Source of the DNA: Rhizobium rhizoryzae
GTDB lineage: Bacteria; Pseudomonadota; Alphaproteobacteria; Rhizobiales; Rhizobiaceae
NCBI RefSeq assembly: GCF_011046895.1
Contig: NZ_CP049250.1
Coordinates: forward strand, 496,001 to 560,000
Direction of reading: 5' to 3'
Length of the DNA: 64,000 nucleotides
Below the pieces are notes generated by a model, which saw only the letters and a list, made by a program, of their open reading frames with translations, was not told where the DNA came from and did not search any database. How positions within the stretch are numbered: position 1 is the first letter of the stretch; every line of letters begins with the position of its first letter. The translations under genes and the position numbers were made by a program. Below are positions 33,936 through 43,874 of this stretch, piece by piece.

Positions 33936-35120
33936 ATGAGCAAGACCTGGCGCCCCGCAACGAAGCTCGTCCATGAAGGCACGTTGCGCTCCCCTTACGG
34001 CGAAACTTCCGAAGCGATTTTCCTGACTCAAGGCTTTGTATACGAGAGCTCCGCCTCCGCCGAAGCCCGGTTCAAAGGCGAGACCGACGGCTTCATCTAC
34101 GCGCGCTACGGCAGCCCGACAAACGACATGTTCGAAAAGCGCATGATTGCGTTGGAAGGCGCTGAAGATGCTCGCGCCACCGCATCCGGCATGGCTGCCG
34201 TGGCCGCCGCCATTCTTTGTCAGGTGAAGGCTGGCGATCATATCGTCGCGGCACGCGCACTTTTCGGATCCTGCCGCTACATCGTCGAAACACTGGCACC
34301 AAAATACGGTGTGGAGTGCACGCTGGTCGATGGCCGTGACATCACGAACTGGGAGGCGGCAGTCCGCCCGAACACCAAGGTGTTCTTCCTCGAGAGCCCG
34401 ACGAACCCGACGCTTGAAGTGGTAGACATTGCCGCGGTTGCCGCACTCGCCAACCAGATCGGCGTCAAGGTTGTCGTCGACAACGTATTCGCGACTCCCC
34501 TCTTTCAGAAGCCGCTGGAACTTGGCGCTCATATCGTCGTCTATTCGGCAACCAAACACATTGATGGTCAGGGCCGCTGCCTCGGCGGTATCGTGCTGTC
34601 CGACAAGCAGTGGATCGACGAAAACCTGCACGACTATTTCCGCCATACCGGTCCGGCCATGTCACCCTTCAACGCGTGGACATTGTTGAAGGGCCTCGAA
34701 ACCCTGCCGCTGCGCGTGAAGCAACAGACGGAAAATGCCGCCAAGATTGCCGACTTCCTGGCGGACCAGACCAAGGTTGCCAAGGTCATCTATCCAGGAC
34801 GCAAGGACCATCCGCAGGCGGATATCATCGCCAAGCAGATGACGGGTGGCTCAACGCTGGTCTGCTTCGAACTGAAGGGCGGCAAGGAGGCGGCATTCGC
34901 ACTTCAGGACGCCTTGAAGGTCGTGCGCATCTCCAACAATCTCGGCGACGCGAAAAGTCTGATCACCCATCCCGCAACAACGACGCACAAAAACCTTTCT
35001 GAAGAAGGCCGTGCGGAGGCGGGTATCACCGGCGGCACCTTGCGGCTTTCCTGCGGTATCGAGGATGCCGAGGATCTGATCGACGATCTGTCTCAGGCGA
35101 TTGCCAAGATCGGCGGCTGA
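33936..35120 (+). CDS. metZ: O-succinylhomoserine sulfhydrylase
   Basis: This 394-residue PLP enzyme of the Cys/Met metabolism family makes homocysteine from O-succinylhomoserine and sulfide. The PLP lysine is in YSATKHIDGQGRCLGG. Other family segments are YARYGSPTNDMFEKRM, LESPTNPTLEVVDI and the C-terminal RLSCGIEDAEDLIDDL. It is controlled by the SAM-II riboswitch upstream, so high SAM should shut it off. A bulged hairpin follows the gene. Confidence 0.95.
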   Translation: MSKTWRPATKLVHEGTLRSPYGETSEAIFLTQGFVYESSASAEARFKGETDGFIYARYGSPTNDMFEKRMIALEGAEDARATASGMAAVAAAILCQVKAGDHIVAARALFGSCRYIVETLAPKYGVECTLVDGRDITNWEAAVRPNTKVFFLESPTNPTLEVVDIAAVAALANQIGVKVVVDNVFATPLFQKPLELGAHIVVYSATKHIDGQGRCLGGIVLSDKQWIDENLHDYFRHTGPAMSPFNAWTLLKGLETLPLRVKQQTENAAKIADFLADQTKVAKVIYPGRKDHPQADIIAKQMTGGSTLVCFELKGGKEAAFALQDALKVVRISNNLGDAKSLITHPATTTHKNLSEEGRAEAGITGGTLRLSCGIEDAEDLIDDLSQAIAKIGG

Positions 35121-35140
35121 CCAACTACTCGACAGACACA

Positions 35141-35172
35141 GCGGACTGCAATGCTGTTTCATGCAGATCCGC
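35141..35172 (+). terminator. Hairpin after metZ
   Basis: GCGGACTGCA pairs with TGCAGATCCGC with one bulged T; the following sequence is only weakly T-rich. It is a plausible metZ transcript end. The rest of the gap to apaG holds two short stem-loops (35221-35236 and 35243-35261) and no gene. Confidence 0.5.
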
Positions 35173-35334
35173 GGTGTTTGGCCGGTCCATCAAAGGGCCT
35201 TAAATCGATGTTTACCTTGACGGTTAGCATTAACCGCTGAAACTCCATGTTTTTGCTGGAGGATTTCCGCGTCTTTCTTGACCCTGCCCGCAAGCTGTAC
35301 GATATCCGTACATCAAGGCAGTGAGGTGTCGCCT

Positions 35335-35727
35335 ATGTATCGCGCACGGACGAAGGATATCGAAGTCGAAGTGGAGCCCTATTATCTGGAGGAGCAATCC
35401 GATCCGGAAGATGGCCGCTACGTCTGGGGATACCGTATCGTTATTGCCAATCATTCGGATACGACAGTCCAGTTGATCCATCGCTACTGGCACATCACGG
35501 ATGAAAACGGGCTGGTGGATGAGGTCGAGGGACCGGGGGTGGTCGGCGAACAGCCGCGCCTGGAACCAGGGGATACCTACGAATATTCTTCCGGCTGCCC
35601 ACTCGATACGCCATCCGGCATCATGTTCGGCCATTATCAGATGCAGACGGATGACGGCCGCACCTTCATCGTGGACATTCCAGCCTTCTCGCTGGATTCG
35701 CCGGGCCTGCTGCGCATACTGAACTGA
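35335..35727 (+). CDS. apaG: ApaG protein
   Basis: The 130-residue ApaG domain protein shows [20 protein letters not shown], the strand region [20 protein letters not shown] and [19 protein letters not shown]. ApaG forms an FnIII-like fold; a role in Co/Mg resistance is reported in enterobacteria, but the mechanism is unclear. The ATG at 35335 has GTGAGG upstream and gives the standard length. It is convergent with hslO across a shared terminator. Confidence 0.92.
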   Translation: MYRARTKDIEVEVEPYYLEEQSDPEDGRYVWGYRIVIANHSDTTVQLIHRYWHITDENGLVDEVEGPGVVGEQPRLEPGDTYEYSSGCPLDTPSGIMFGHYQMQTDDGRTFIVDIPAFSLDSPGLLRILN

Positions 35728-35740
35728 CTGCCAGTGGACT

Positions 35741-35766
35741 GGAAGACGGCATGGACACCGTCTTCC
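35741..35766. terminator. Bidirectional hairpin between apaG and hslO
   Basis: GGAAGACGG pairs perfectly with CCGTCTTCC around an eight-base loop between the convergent stop codons. Confidence 0.6.
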
Positions 35767-35775
35767 TCACGCGCA

Positions 35776-36768
35776 TCACTCGGCGGGCTGGATCTCTGTT
35801 ATCGGATAGCGATACGTTGTAGAGCAGAACTCGCAGGTAACGGCGATCTCGCCATTATCCTGACTTGCCTCGACTTCCTCTGCAGAAAATCCCGCCAAGA
35901 CATCCTTGATCTTGTCACGCGAACAGCTGCAACGATCCAGAACCGACTGCGGCTCATAGATCCTCACGCCCCGTTCGTGAAACAACCGGTACAACAGGCG
36001 CTCTATCCCGACCTGTGGATCCGTCAGTTCATCGGTATCAACGGTCGAAACCAGCATGCTGGCTTCAGACCAGGCATCATCCTCTGCCAGGTCGTACTCA
36101 CGCTCATCCCCATCACCGCCATGCAGATCCGGCTGACGCATCCGCTCTGGAGCATCTGGCAGAAACTGCGCCAGCACGCCGCCAGCACGCCAGTTATGGC
36201 GGGGTTTACCGCTTTCGTCCCGATCAAAGAGCTCAGCTACGCCCAGCCGCACTTTTGTCGGTATCTGCTCGGACTGACGGAAATAGACGCCCGCAATCTC
36301 TTCGAGCGAAGAACCATCGAGCGGCACGATGCCCTGGTAAGGCTGCATTCCGCGGCCCTGGTCAATCGTGAAAGCCAGCACGCCCGCACCCAACAACTCA
36401 GGCGGAGATATCCGCCCTGCCTTGACCGACACCGCCAGCGCATCCTCATCGAAACGTGCATAGGCGCGCATATTCTGGGGGCTCGTGAAATCCGCGACCA
36501 GCAGATCGACCGGACCATTGCCCTTTGTCTGGACCGTGAAGCGGCCTTCGAACTTCAGCGAGGTGCCGATCAGTGCCGTCAGGACGATGGCTTCCGCCAG
36601 CAATCTTGCAACGGGAGCCGGATAGTCATGGCGCCCAAGAATCTGGTTGAGGATCGGGCCCAACTGGACAGCGCGTCCGCGCACATCCAGCCCTTCAACC
36701 TGAAAGGGCACGACCTTGTCGTCTCCTGCGAAATGCAGTTCATTCAAATCGACGGTGGCTTCAGCCAT
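35776..36768 (-). CDS. hslO: Hsp33 redox-regulated chaperone
   Basis: The 330-residue Hsp33 is a holdase chaperone switched on when oxidation releases zinc from its C-terminal cysteines. The cysteine motif is complete: CxC in DRCSCSRDK and CxxC in VTCEFCSTTY. The N-terminal domain begins with DDKVVPFQVEGLDVRGR. GGAG lies upstream of the ATG. It is downstream of argF on the same strand, separated by 219 bases. Confidence 0.93.
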   Translation of the reverse strand: MAEATVDLNELHFAGDDKVVPFQVEGLDVRGRAVQLGPILNQILGRHDYPAPVARLLAEAIVLTALIGTSLKFEGRFTVQTKGNGPVDLLVADFTSPQNMRAYARFDEDALAVSVKAGRISPPELLGAGVLAFTIDQGRGMQPYQGIVPLDGSSLEEIAGVYFRQSEQIPTKVRLGVAELFDRDESGKPRHNWRAGGVLAQFLPDAPERMRQPDLHGGDGDEREYDLAEDDAWSEASMLVSTVDTDELTDPQVGIERLLYRLFHERGVRIYEPQSVLDRCSCSRDKIKDVLAGFSAEEVEASQDNGEIAVTCEFCSTTYRYPITEIQPAE

Positions 36769-36987
36769 AAGTCACTCCTTCACGCCGGAGCCATCCATTT
36801 CGCACATAACCCGGTCAAGCGGAACCGCTGAACCGGGGGAAACAGGCCGACGATGTTGTGTTGATACACCTGCTCATGCGGCAGATGCCCATTGGAAAGC
36901 CGAGAGATGGGGATGACGTCCCTTCAAGTCAAGCCGAGCAGGAGAGCCGGGTTGAACCGTCGTAATCCCGTCCAGACCGAAGGTCGC

Positions 36988-37899
36988 TCAGAGAGCACCC
37001 AGGCACCACGCTAGAATGGACTTCTGCGCATGGAGGCGGTTTTCCGCTTCGTCGAAAACAACGGACTGCGGACCGTCGATAACTTCGTCCGTCACCTCCT
37101 CGCCGCGGTGGGCCGGAAGGCAATGCATGAAGAGGGCGTCGCTTTTCGCCTTCGACATCAACTGTTCGTTGACCTGGAAAGGCTGGAAGATATTGTGACC
37201 ACGCGCCTTGTGTTCCTGGTTCATGGACACCCAGGTGTCGGTCACGACCATGTCTGCGCCGCTTACCGCTCGCTCTGCCTCATGGCAGAGCATGATCTCG
37301 CCGCCATTATTGCGCGACCAGTTCAAGTATTTGTCCAGCGGCTCAGAGCCCAATGGAACCGCCATATTCATGCGATATCCAAAGCGGGCAGCTCCCTCGA
37401 CGAAGGAATGCAGCACGTTGTTACCATCGCCGGTCCAGGCAAATGTCTTGCCGGTGACAGGCCCACGATGCTCTTCAAAGGTCAGGAGATCGGCCATGAT
37501 CTGGCAGGGATGCGTTTCATCCGTCAGGCCGTTGATGACCGGAACAGTGGCATGCTCTGCCAATTCCAGCAACCGCTTGTGATCTGTCGTGCGGATCATG
37601 ATCGCATCGACGTAGCGCGAAAGAACCTTTGCGGTGTCGCCGATGGTTTCCGCGCGCCCCAGCTGCATTTCGGTACCGGAGAGGAAAAGCGTTTCGCCGC
37701 CAAGCTGGCGCATTCCGACATCAAAGGAGACGCGTGTGCGCGTGGACGGCTTTTCAAAGATCATGGCGAGCATCTTGCCCGCGAGCGGCTTGTCCGCAGT
37801 TCCTGCCTTCGTTGCCTGTTTGCGCGTGCGTGCATCATCCAGGATAGAACGCAGTTCGTTGGAGGAAACGGCCGAGAAATCGAGAAAATGCTTTGCCAT
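36988..37899 (-). CDS. argF: Ornithine carbamoyltransferase
   Basis: This 303-residue transcarbamylase makes citrulline from ornithine and carbamoyl phosphate in arginine synthesis. The carbamoyl-phosphate motif is [15 protein letters not shown]. The ornithine-binding motif is [13 protein letters not shown], and the DTWVSMNQE segment is also typical. The ATG at 37899 gives the usual N-terminus [10 protein letters not shown]. It follows argD by 59 bases, so argD-argF is an operon. Confidence 0.95.
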   Translation of the reverse strand: MAKHFLDFSAVSSNELRSILDDARTRKQATKAGTADKPLAGKMLAMIFEKPSTRTRVSFDVGMRQLGGETLFLSGTEMQLGRAETIGDTAKVLSRYVDAIMIRTTDHKRLLELAEHATVPVINGLTDETHPCQIMADLLTFEEHRGPVTGKTFAWTGDGNNVLHSFVEGAARFGYRMNMAVPLGSEPLDKYLNWSRNNGGEIMLCHEAERAVSGADMVVTDTWVSMNQEHKARGHNIFQPFQVNEQLMSKAKSDALFMHCLPAHRGEEVTDEVIDGPQSVVFDEAENRLHAQKSILAWCLGAL

Positions 37900-37958
37900 G
37901 ATGCGATCAATCCATCGGGGCGCCATCCGGCGGCCCTTTTCGTTTCAAAAACCCAGGT

Positions 37959-39155
37959 TCAAGCTGACTTCTTCAACTGGTCCCGTTGCAACTTCTCAGC
38001 GGCGCGCTCGATACGGGCAATACCCTCCCGCGCCTCTTCGGCTGTTACAACGAGCGGCGGCAGAAGGCGAATGACGTTGTCGCCTGCCGGTACTCCCAGC
38101 AGGTGCTCGTCACGCATGGCAGTCGCAAGTTCCCCAGCTGGAACGACGGCCTTGATGCCCAGCATCAGGCCCTCGCCGCGGATCTCTTCGATCACGCCGG
38201 GGAACCGGTCCTTCAACGCCGCAAGACCTTGCCGGAAAACGAGGGCGACATCTCGAACATTCTGCAGGAAGCCTTCCTCAAGGACGACATCGAGCACGGC
38301 ATTCCCCACGGCCATGGCAAGCGGATTGCCGCCATAGGTCGTTCCATGCACGCCAGGCTTCATGCCGGACGCCGCTTCAGCCGTTGCAAGGCAGGCGCCG
38401 AAAGGAAAACCGCCGCCAATGCCCTTGGCGACTGCCATGATGTCTGGCGTCACGCCAGACCACTCATAGGCGAAGAACTTGCCGGTACGTCCAACGCCGG
38501 TCTGGACCTCATCGAACATGAGCAGGAGGCCATGCTCGTCACACAGATCGCGCAGTGTCTTCAGAAACTCCTTTTCGACCACACGAATACCGCCCTCACC
38601 CTGGATCGGTTCGATCAGGATAGCGGCAGTGTTCTCGGTAATCGCAGCCTTCAGTGCGTCCAGATTGCCGAAGGGAACCTGGTCGAAGCCCGGCGCCTTT
38701 GGTCCGAAGCCTTCCAGATACTTTTCCTGGCCACCTGCGGCGATGGTCGCAATCGTACGACCGTGGAACGCGCCCTCGAAGGTGATGATGTGGAATTTCT
38801 CCGCATGGCCCTTTGAATAGTGATAGCGACGCGCGGTCTTGATGGCGCATTCGAGCGCTTCAGCACCCGAGTTGGTGAAGAACACCTTGTCGGCAAAGGT
38901 CGCATCGACCAGACGGCGCGCGAGACGCTCCTGATCCGGAATTTCATAGAGGTTCGACAGATGCCAGACCTTCTCAGCCTGCGATTTCAGCGTCTCAACC
39001 AGATGCGGGTTGGAATGACCGCACGAGGTGACGGCAACGCCCGCACCAAAATCGAGATATCGCTCTCCCGTTTCCGTCACGAGCCAGACGCCCTCACCGC
39101 GCACGAAGCGCAATGGAGCCCTTGCAAACGTGTCGAAAAGCGCGGCTTCAGCCAT
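37959..39155 (-). CDS. argD: Acetylornithine aminotransferase
   Basis: This 398-residue class III PLP aminotransferase transfers the amino group to N-acetylglutamate semialdehyde in arginine synthesis. Family motifs include [53 protein letters not shown] and the PLP-lysine region [16 protein letters not shown]. The ATG at 39155 has AGGAG ten bases upstream. It is the first gene of argD-argF. The region before it is the GANTC-rich spacer shared with gcrA. Confidence 0.94.
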   Translation of the reverse strand: MAEAALFDTFARAPLRFVRGEGVWLVTETGERYLDFGAGVAVTSCGHSNPHLVETLKSQAEKVWHLSNLYEIPDQERLARRLVDATFADKVFFTNSGAEALECAIKTARRYHYSKGHAEKFHIITFEGAFHGRTIATIAAGGQEKYLEGFGPKAPGFDQVPFGNLDALKAAITENTAAILIEPIQGEGGIRVVEKEFLKTLRDLCDEHGLLLMFDEVQTGVGRTGKFFAYEWSGVTPDIMAVAKGIGGGFPFGACLATAEAASGMKPGVHGTTYGGNPLAMAVGNAVLDVVLEEGFLQNVRDVALVFRQGLAALKDRFPGVIEEIRGEGLMLGIKAVVPAGELATAMRDEHLLGVPAGDNVIRLLPPLVVTAEEAREGIARIERAAEKLQRDQLKKSA

Positions 39156-39283
39156 GGCGACATCACTCCTTGAGGCAAAAAATCCAACCGGCGGTGGCAT
39201 GCGCCACCAGAAATCAAAATGCCGCCCCAAAGGACGGCGTCGGCACTATCCGCATTTAGCTACTCCCTGTCAACAAAAGCGTT

Positions 39284-39537
39284 GATTCACAGCGGAAAAC
39301 GGCGACAAAGGCGGCTTGACTGCCACTCAACTCTCTGTGGCAAAAATGACTCGCCTTTCAAGCAAGTTGGGGAAAACCCGGAAATCGATTCGCAGCGATT
39401 CCGCCGACTCTTGTCAGCGAGTCCGGCGCCCATTAGGTTAATCATCAATTACTAGACTGCATGCGGCGGAACTAGTCACCAAAAGTATAGATATAGTATG
39501 CGCGGCGAATTACTTTCGCCGTAACGGTGAGAGATTC
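39284..39537. promoter_or_regulatory. Cluster of seven GANTC (CcrM) sites between argD and gcrA
   Basis: GANTC occurs at 39284, 39348, 39387, 39397, 39406, 39419 and 39533, about seven times the random expectation for 254 bases. A near-CtrA box, TTAA-N7-TTAC, lies at 39438-39452. The 417-base spacer (39156-39572) otherwise holds no gene. Confidence 0.7.
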
Positions 39538-39572
39538 TGTCTTCTAATGCGTGCTCAAGGCGGAGAGACTGC

Positions 39573-40136
39573 ATGAACTGGACAGACGAACGCGTCGAGA
39601 AGTTGAAACGGCTATGGGCCGAAGGCCTGAGCGCGAGCCAGATTGCCGCACAGCTGGGTGGCGTCAGCCGCAATGCCGTGATTGGCAAGGTGCACCGTCT
39701 CAACCTCCCTGGTCGCGTGAAGGCAGGCGGTCCGGCCACCCCGACCCGCGCTCCAAAGCGTCCTGCGGCACCGCCCGCGGCACGGCCAGCAACTTTCGCT
39801 GCAAGGCCAACGTCCGCGCCTGCGCCGGCAAACCGTTCGGTTCCTCGTCCGGCCAATATCATTTCCTCGACAGACAACATGGACATTACTGTCCTTGAGC
39901 CGACGGAACTGGTGCCGGTCAATGATCGTGCAATGCCCGAGGCGCGTCGCCTGGTCCTGACCGAGTTGACGGAGCGCACCTGCAAGTGGCCGGTAGGCGA
40001 TCCTTTGAAGGAAGACTTTCACTTCTGCGGCGCAGAAGCCTGTGATGGCTCGCCCTACTGCAAGTACCACGCCCGCATGGCCTACCAGCCTGTGACGGAG
40101 CGCCGGAGAGCGGCAAATGCCGTTTCCCGCGGCTGA
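39573..40136 (+). CDS. gcrA: GcrA cell-cycle regulator
   Basis: The 187-residue protein has the GcrA N-terminal helix-turn-helix, WTDERVEKLKRLWAEGLSAS and GVSRNAVIGKVHRLNL. A Pro/Ala-rich linker follows, then a C-terminal sigma-contacting domain with cysteines (ERTCKWPVGDP, FCGAEACDGSPYCKYH). In Caulobacter GcrA binds sigma-70 and activates promoters at methylated GANTC sites. The dense GANTC cluster just upstream suggests that gcrA itself is methylation-controlled. A strong terminator follows. Confidence 0.94.
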   Translation: MNWTDERVEKLKRLWAEGLSASQIAAQLGGVSRNAVIGKVHRLNLPGRVKAGGPATPTRAPKRPAAPPAARPATFAARPTSAPAPANRSVPRPANIISSTDNMDITVLEPTELVPVNDRAMPEARRLVLTELTERTCKWPVGDPLKEDFHFCGAEACDGSPYCKYHARMAYQPVTERRRAANAVSRG

Positions 40137-40164
40137 TCGTTAGACACATCCAGGTTTTCGAAAA

Positions 40165-40187
40165 ACGGGCCGCGCGCCCGTTTTTTT
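40165..40187 (+). terminator. Rho-independent terminator of gcrA
   Basis: ACGGGC pairs with GCCCGT around five bases, followed by seven T residues. An A run on the left would let it work in both directions. Confidence 0.88.
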
Positions 40188-40207
40188 GTACCTTGTCCTT
40201 GGGCAAC

Positions 40208-40230
40208 AAAAAACCCGGCCTTCGCCGGGC
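40208..40230 (-). terminator. Rho-independent terminator of the pho operon
   Basis: On the minus strand CCCGGC pairs with GCCGGG around a four-base loop, followed by TTTTTTGTT. It ends the phosphate transcript after phoB. Confidence 0.85.
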
Positions 40231-40257
40231 CTGTTCGTCTCGATCCTGGAGAGCCTC

Positions 40258-40941
40258 TCAGGATTCCATAGAGTAGCCGGCACCGCGAACCGTGCGGATG
40301 ACATCCTGCATGTTCGAGAAATTCAGGGCCTTGCGCAGGCGCCCGACATGCACATCCACTGTTCGCTCATCCACGTAGATATCGTGACCCCAGACGCCGT
40401 CGAGCAACTGCGATCGTGAAAACACACGTCCCGGCGAGGCCATCAGGAACTCCAGCAGGCGAAACTCCGTCGGACCCAACCGCACTTCTCGGCTCTTGCG
40501 GTGAACGCGATGCGTTTCCCGATCCAGTTCGATATCACCGCACTTCAGGACGCTGGACAAGACTTCAGGCTTTGCGCGGCGCAGCATGGCTTTGACGCGG
40601 GCCATGAGTTCCGGCGTCGAAAAGGGCTTCACGACGTAATCATCGGCGCCGGTTGCGAGGCCACGAACGCGCTCGTTTTCCTCGCCCCGCGCCGTCAGCA
40701 TGATGATCGGCAGGCGTTCGGTTTCCGCCCGCATGCGCAGCCGGCGGCAGAGTTCGATACCGGATACGCCAGGAAGCATCCAATCCAAGATCAAAAGGTC
40801 CGGAACACGTTCCTGTAACCGGATTTCGGCTTCGTCACCCCGCAGAATGGTTTCGACTTCGTAGCCCTCAGACTCAAGATTGTAGCGCAGGAGAACGCTG
40901 AGCGCCTCCTCATCTTCGACAACCGCAACTTTCGGCTGCAT
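40258..40941 (-). CDS. phoB: Phosphate regulon response regulator PhoB
   Basis: This 227-residue OmpR-type regulator has the receiver acidic pair in VVEDEEALSVLL, the phosphoacceptor Asp in LLILDWMLPGVSG, and the conserved Lys in VVKPFSTPEL. The C-terminal winged helix has RVFSRSQLLDGVWG and VDVHVGRLRKAL. It activates PHO boxes when phosphate is low. The ATG at 40941 has GGAG eight bases upstream; a GTG three codons earlier is possible. It is the last gene of the phosphate cluster. Confidence 0.96.
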   Translation of the reverse strand: MQPKVAVVEDEEALSVLLRYNLESEGYEVETILRGDEAEIRLQERVPDLLILDWMLPGVSGIELCRRLRMRAETERLPIIMLTARGEENERVRGLATGADDYVVKPFSTPELMARVKAMLRRAKPEVLSSVLKCGDIELDRETHRVHRKSREVRLGPTEFRLLEFLMASPGRVFSRSQLLDGVWGHDIYVDERTVDVHVGRLRKALNFSNMQDVIRTVRGAGYSMES

Positions 40942-40961
40942 GGCAATCACTCCGTTCCGGC

Positions 40962-41672
40962 TTACTCGACGACAGCGCCCAATGTGTTGGAGCTATCGTC
41001 CTTGGGACGTTCTCCCTGTGGCTGTGCACCGGTCGCGATGTAATAGATTGTCTCGGCGATGTTGGTCGCATGGTCGCCAATGCGCTCAATGTTCTTCGCG
41101 CAGAACAGAAGATGCGTGCAGGTTGTGATGTTGCGGGGATCTTCCATCATGTAGGTCAGAAGCTCGCGAAACAGCGAGGTGTACATGGCATCGATCTCTT
41201 CGTCGCGCTGACGGATCGCTTCAGCCTTTTGGGCGGAACGGTTGGCAAACACGTCCAGAACTTCCTTGAGCTGAACCAGCGCCAGTTCGGAAAGATGCTC
41301 CAGCCCACGCGCCAGCTTGCGTGGAACGCCGGTGCCCTGAACGGCAATCACACGCTTGGCGTTGTTCTTGCCAAGGTCGCCGACGCGCTCAAGATCAGCC
41401 GCGATCCGAAGCGTACCGATGATTTCACGCAGGTCCGCCGCCATCGGCTGGCGCTTGGCAATCGTAACGATGGCCTTTTCCTGAATTTCGCGCTCGGCAT
41501 TGTCCAGGATGACGTCGTCGGAAATGACCTTCTGAGCGAGAGCGCTATCGCCGTTCACCAAGGCGTGCACGGCATCGGCGCACATTTGTTCGGCCAACCC
41601 GCCCATTTCCGAAATGCGTCGATTGAGATACTTCAGCTCTTCATCAAAGGCTGACATGATATGCGATGACAT
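40962..41672 (-). CDS. phoU: Phosphate transport regulator PhoU
   Basis: The 236-residue all-helical protein has two PhoU repeats (IMSAFDEELKYLNRRISEMG and a second around IRQRDEEIDAMYTSLFREL). The metal-binding acidic motif occurs in each half, for example DLERVGDLGKNNAKR and IERIGDHATNIAE. PhoU links Pst transport to PhoR and keeps the regulon off when phosphate is plentiful. It lies between pstB and phoB. Confidence 0.96.
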   Translation of the reverse strand: MSSHIMSAFDEELKYLNRRISEMGGLAEQMCADAVHALVNGDSALAQKVISDDVILDNAEREIQEKAIVTIAKRQPMAADLREIIGTLRIAADLERVGDLGKNNAKRVIAVQGTGVPRKLARGLEHLSELALVQLKEVLDVFANRSAQKAEAIRQRDEEIDAMYTSLFRELLTYMMEDPRNITTCTHLLFCAKNIERIGDHATNIAETIYYIATGAQPQGERPKDDSSNTLGAVVE

Positions 41673-41722
41673 GGAGTTTTCCTCGGATCTGGAGTGTCAG
41701 GGACGGTCAGGATCAGTCGGGC

Positions 41723-42538
41723 TCAGCCGAAGCGGCCCATGATGTAGTCCTGCGTGCGCTGGTCATCCGGGTTGGTGAACATCTTGTCGGTATCGTTTTC
41801 TTCCACCAACTGACCCAGGTGGAACATGGCGGTACGCTGTGATACGCGCGCCGCCTGCTGCATCGAATGCGTCACGATGACGATCGTATAATTGCTGCGC
41901 AACTCATGGATCAGTTCTTCCACCTTGGCCGTGGCAATCGGATCGAGTGCCGAGCATGGCTCGTCCATCAGGATCACTTCAGGCGATACGGCGATGGCAC
42001 GGGCAATGCAGAGGCGCTGCTGCTGGCCGCCGGAAAGACCGGTTCCGGACTCCTGCAGGCGATCCTTCACTTCGTTCCACAAGCCGGCGCGCTGGAGGCT
42101 CGCCTCAACGATCTGGTCCATATCGGCTTTCGAGCGGGCAAGGCCGTGGATCCGTGGGCCGTAGGAAATGTTCTCGTAGATCGACTTCGGGAACGGGTTC
42201 GGCTTCTGGAAGACCATGCCGACGCGTGCGCGCAATTCCACGACATCGATGGCGGGGTCATAGATGTCATCGCCATCCAGCGTAATCCGGCCCGTCACCC
42301 GGCAGTTGTCGATCGTGTCATTCATGCGGTTCAGTGTCCGCAGGAAAGTCGACTTGCCACATCCCGACGGTCCGATCAGCGCCGTTACCGTGTTCTGCCG
42401 CACATTCAGGTTCACGTCGAACAAGGCACGCTTCTCCCCGTAATAGACGGAGACGTCCTTGCCGATCATCTTGTAGGAAAGGTCATTCATTCTCTGATCC
42501 AGCGCCTTTTCAACTGCTGCTTCGGTCATCATGTTCAT
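41723..42538 (-). CDS. pstB: Phosphate ABC transporter ATPase PstB
   Basis: The 271-residue ATPase has Walker [12 protein letters not shown], the Q-loop in [11 protein letters not shown], signature [14 protein letters not shown], Walker [14 protein letters not shown] and the H-loop VTHSM. It drives phosphate uptake through PstCA. The ATG at 42538 has AAGGAG upstream. It follows pstA by 16 bases. Confidence 0.97.
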   Translation of the reverse strand: MNMMTEAAVEKALDQRMNDLSYKMIGKDVSVYYGEKRALFDVNLNVRQNTVTALIGPSGCGKSTFLRTLNRMNDTIDNCRVTGRITLDGDDIYDPAIDVVELRARVGMVFQKPNPFPKSIYENISYGPRIHGLARSKADMDQIVEASLQRAGLWNEVKDRLQESGTGLSGGQQQRLCIARAIAVSPEVILMDEPCSALDPIATAKVEELIHELRSNYTIVIVTHSMQQAARVSQRTAMFHLGQLVEENDTDKMFTNPDDQRTQDYIMGRFG

Positions 42539-42554
42539 AGAACCGTCTCCTTGG

Positions 42555-43874
42555 CTACCAGCGCCGCTCGAACCGGCGCCGCAAGAGGATCGCGCCGACA
42601 TTCATGACAATGAGGAAGAGGAGCAGAATGATGATTGCTCCGGATGTGCGTTCGACGAAGGCGCGTTCCGCCTCGTTCGCCCACATGTAGATCTGCACCG
42701 GCAGCGCCGTCGACGGGTCCATCGGGGTCGTCGGGAAATTGGCCACGAAGGCGACCATACCGATCAGAAGCAGAGGCGCAGTCTCACCCAAAGCGTGCGC
42801 CAGGCCGATGATCGTGCCGGTCAGGATGCCCGGCATGGCAAGCGGCAGAACATGGTGGAAAATGGTCTGCATCTTGGAAGCGCCAAGGCCGAGTGCCGCT
42901 GCACGGATCGAGGGCGGAACCGCCTTCAGCGCAGCACGGGTCGCAATGATGATGGTCGGAAGCGTCATCAATGTCAGAACGAAACCACCAACCAGCGAGG
43001 CCGAACGCGGCAGGCCCATGAAGTTGATGAATACCGCAAGACCCAGCAGACCGTAGACGATGGATGGCACCGCTGCGAGATTGTTGATGTTGACCTCGAT
43101 CAGATCCGTGAAGCGGTTCTTGGGCGCGAACTCTTCAAGATAGATGGACGCTGCAACGCCGATGGGCAGCGAGAGCACCAGCACGATCAGCATCATGTAG
43201 AACGAGCCGATGAGCGCCACACCGACACCGGCTGCCTCCGGACGGCTCGATGCACCGTTGAAGAAGATGCCGGTGTTGAAGTGCTTCGCCAGAGCCCCTG
43301 CTTCCGCGAGCTTGTTCATCCAGCCGACCTGCTGGTCCGATACTTTGCGATTTTCCTGCGGGACCGACAGGTTGATCTGGCCTTTGAAGGCAGAGTCGAT
43401 GTCCCCGGCCGCAAGCAGCGTGACAGTCTTCGTCTTGCCGATGATCGATGGATCCGCAACGACCATGTCACGCAACTGGCTGCGCACGCCGTCCGACAGC
43501 ATCTGGCCCAGTTCTTTCTGCTTGGCTCTGTCGTTCTGGGCGACACCAAGAGCGTTGGCCAGAGCATTGCGGGCCAGGACGGGATAATTGGCCGTCAGCA
43601 GGACCTGCGGATTGCTGGCGCGCTGGCTCTGAGGATCGATGATCTTCTCGGAAAACTCGACTGCAAGCGTGACACCTGTCTGTTGAAATGCGGTGTAGCC
43701 CTTGGAAACGACCGACCACAACAGGACGAACAGGAAGATCAGGCCGAACGAAAGCGCGGCAATGCCATAGGCGCGGAACCGACGCTCAGCTGCATACCGC
43801 TTCTTCAGTCCAATATCGCGACGCGGTGTGCGTGCCACTGGAGCAGTGGCCGTGGGTGTGACGACCTGGCTCAT
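42555..43874 (-). CDS. pstA: Phosphate ABC transporter permease PstA, long form
   Basis: At 439 residues this is much longer than enterobacterial PstA. Between the first transmembrane helix (residues 34-58) and the permease core is a periplasmic insert of about 180 residues, of the DUF3333 type found in alphaproteobacteria. The core has five further helices, with the ABC permease loop around [20 protein letters not shown]. It forms the phosphate channel with PstC, overlaps pstC by four bases, and precedes pstB. Confidence 0.93.
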   Translation of the reverse strand: MSQVVTPTATAPVARTPRRDIGLKKRYAAERRFRAYGIAALSFGLIFLFVLLWSVVSKGYTAFQQTGVTLAVEFSEKIIDPQSQRASNPQVLLTANYPVLARNALANALGVAQNDRAKQKELGQMLSDGVRSQLRDMVVADPSIIGKTKTVTLLAAGDIDSAFKGQINLSVPQENRKVSDQQVGWMNKLAEAGALAKHFNTGIFFNGASSRPEAAGVGVALIGSFYMMLIVLVLSLPIGVAASIYLEEFAPKNRFTDLIEVNINNLAAVPSIVYGLLGLAVFINFMGLPRSASLVGGFVLTLMTLPTIIIATRAALKAVPPSIRAAALGLGASKMQTIFHHVLPLAMPGILTGTIIGLAHALGETAPLLLIGMVAFVANFPTTPMDPSTALPVQIYMWANEAERAFVERTSGAIIILLLFLIVMNVGAILLRRRFERRW

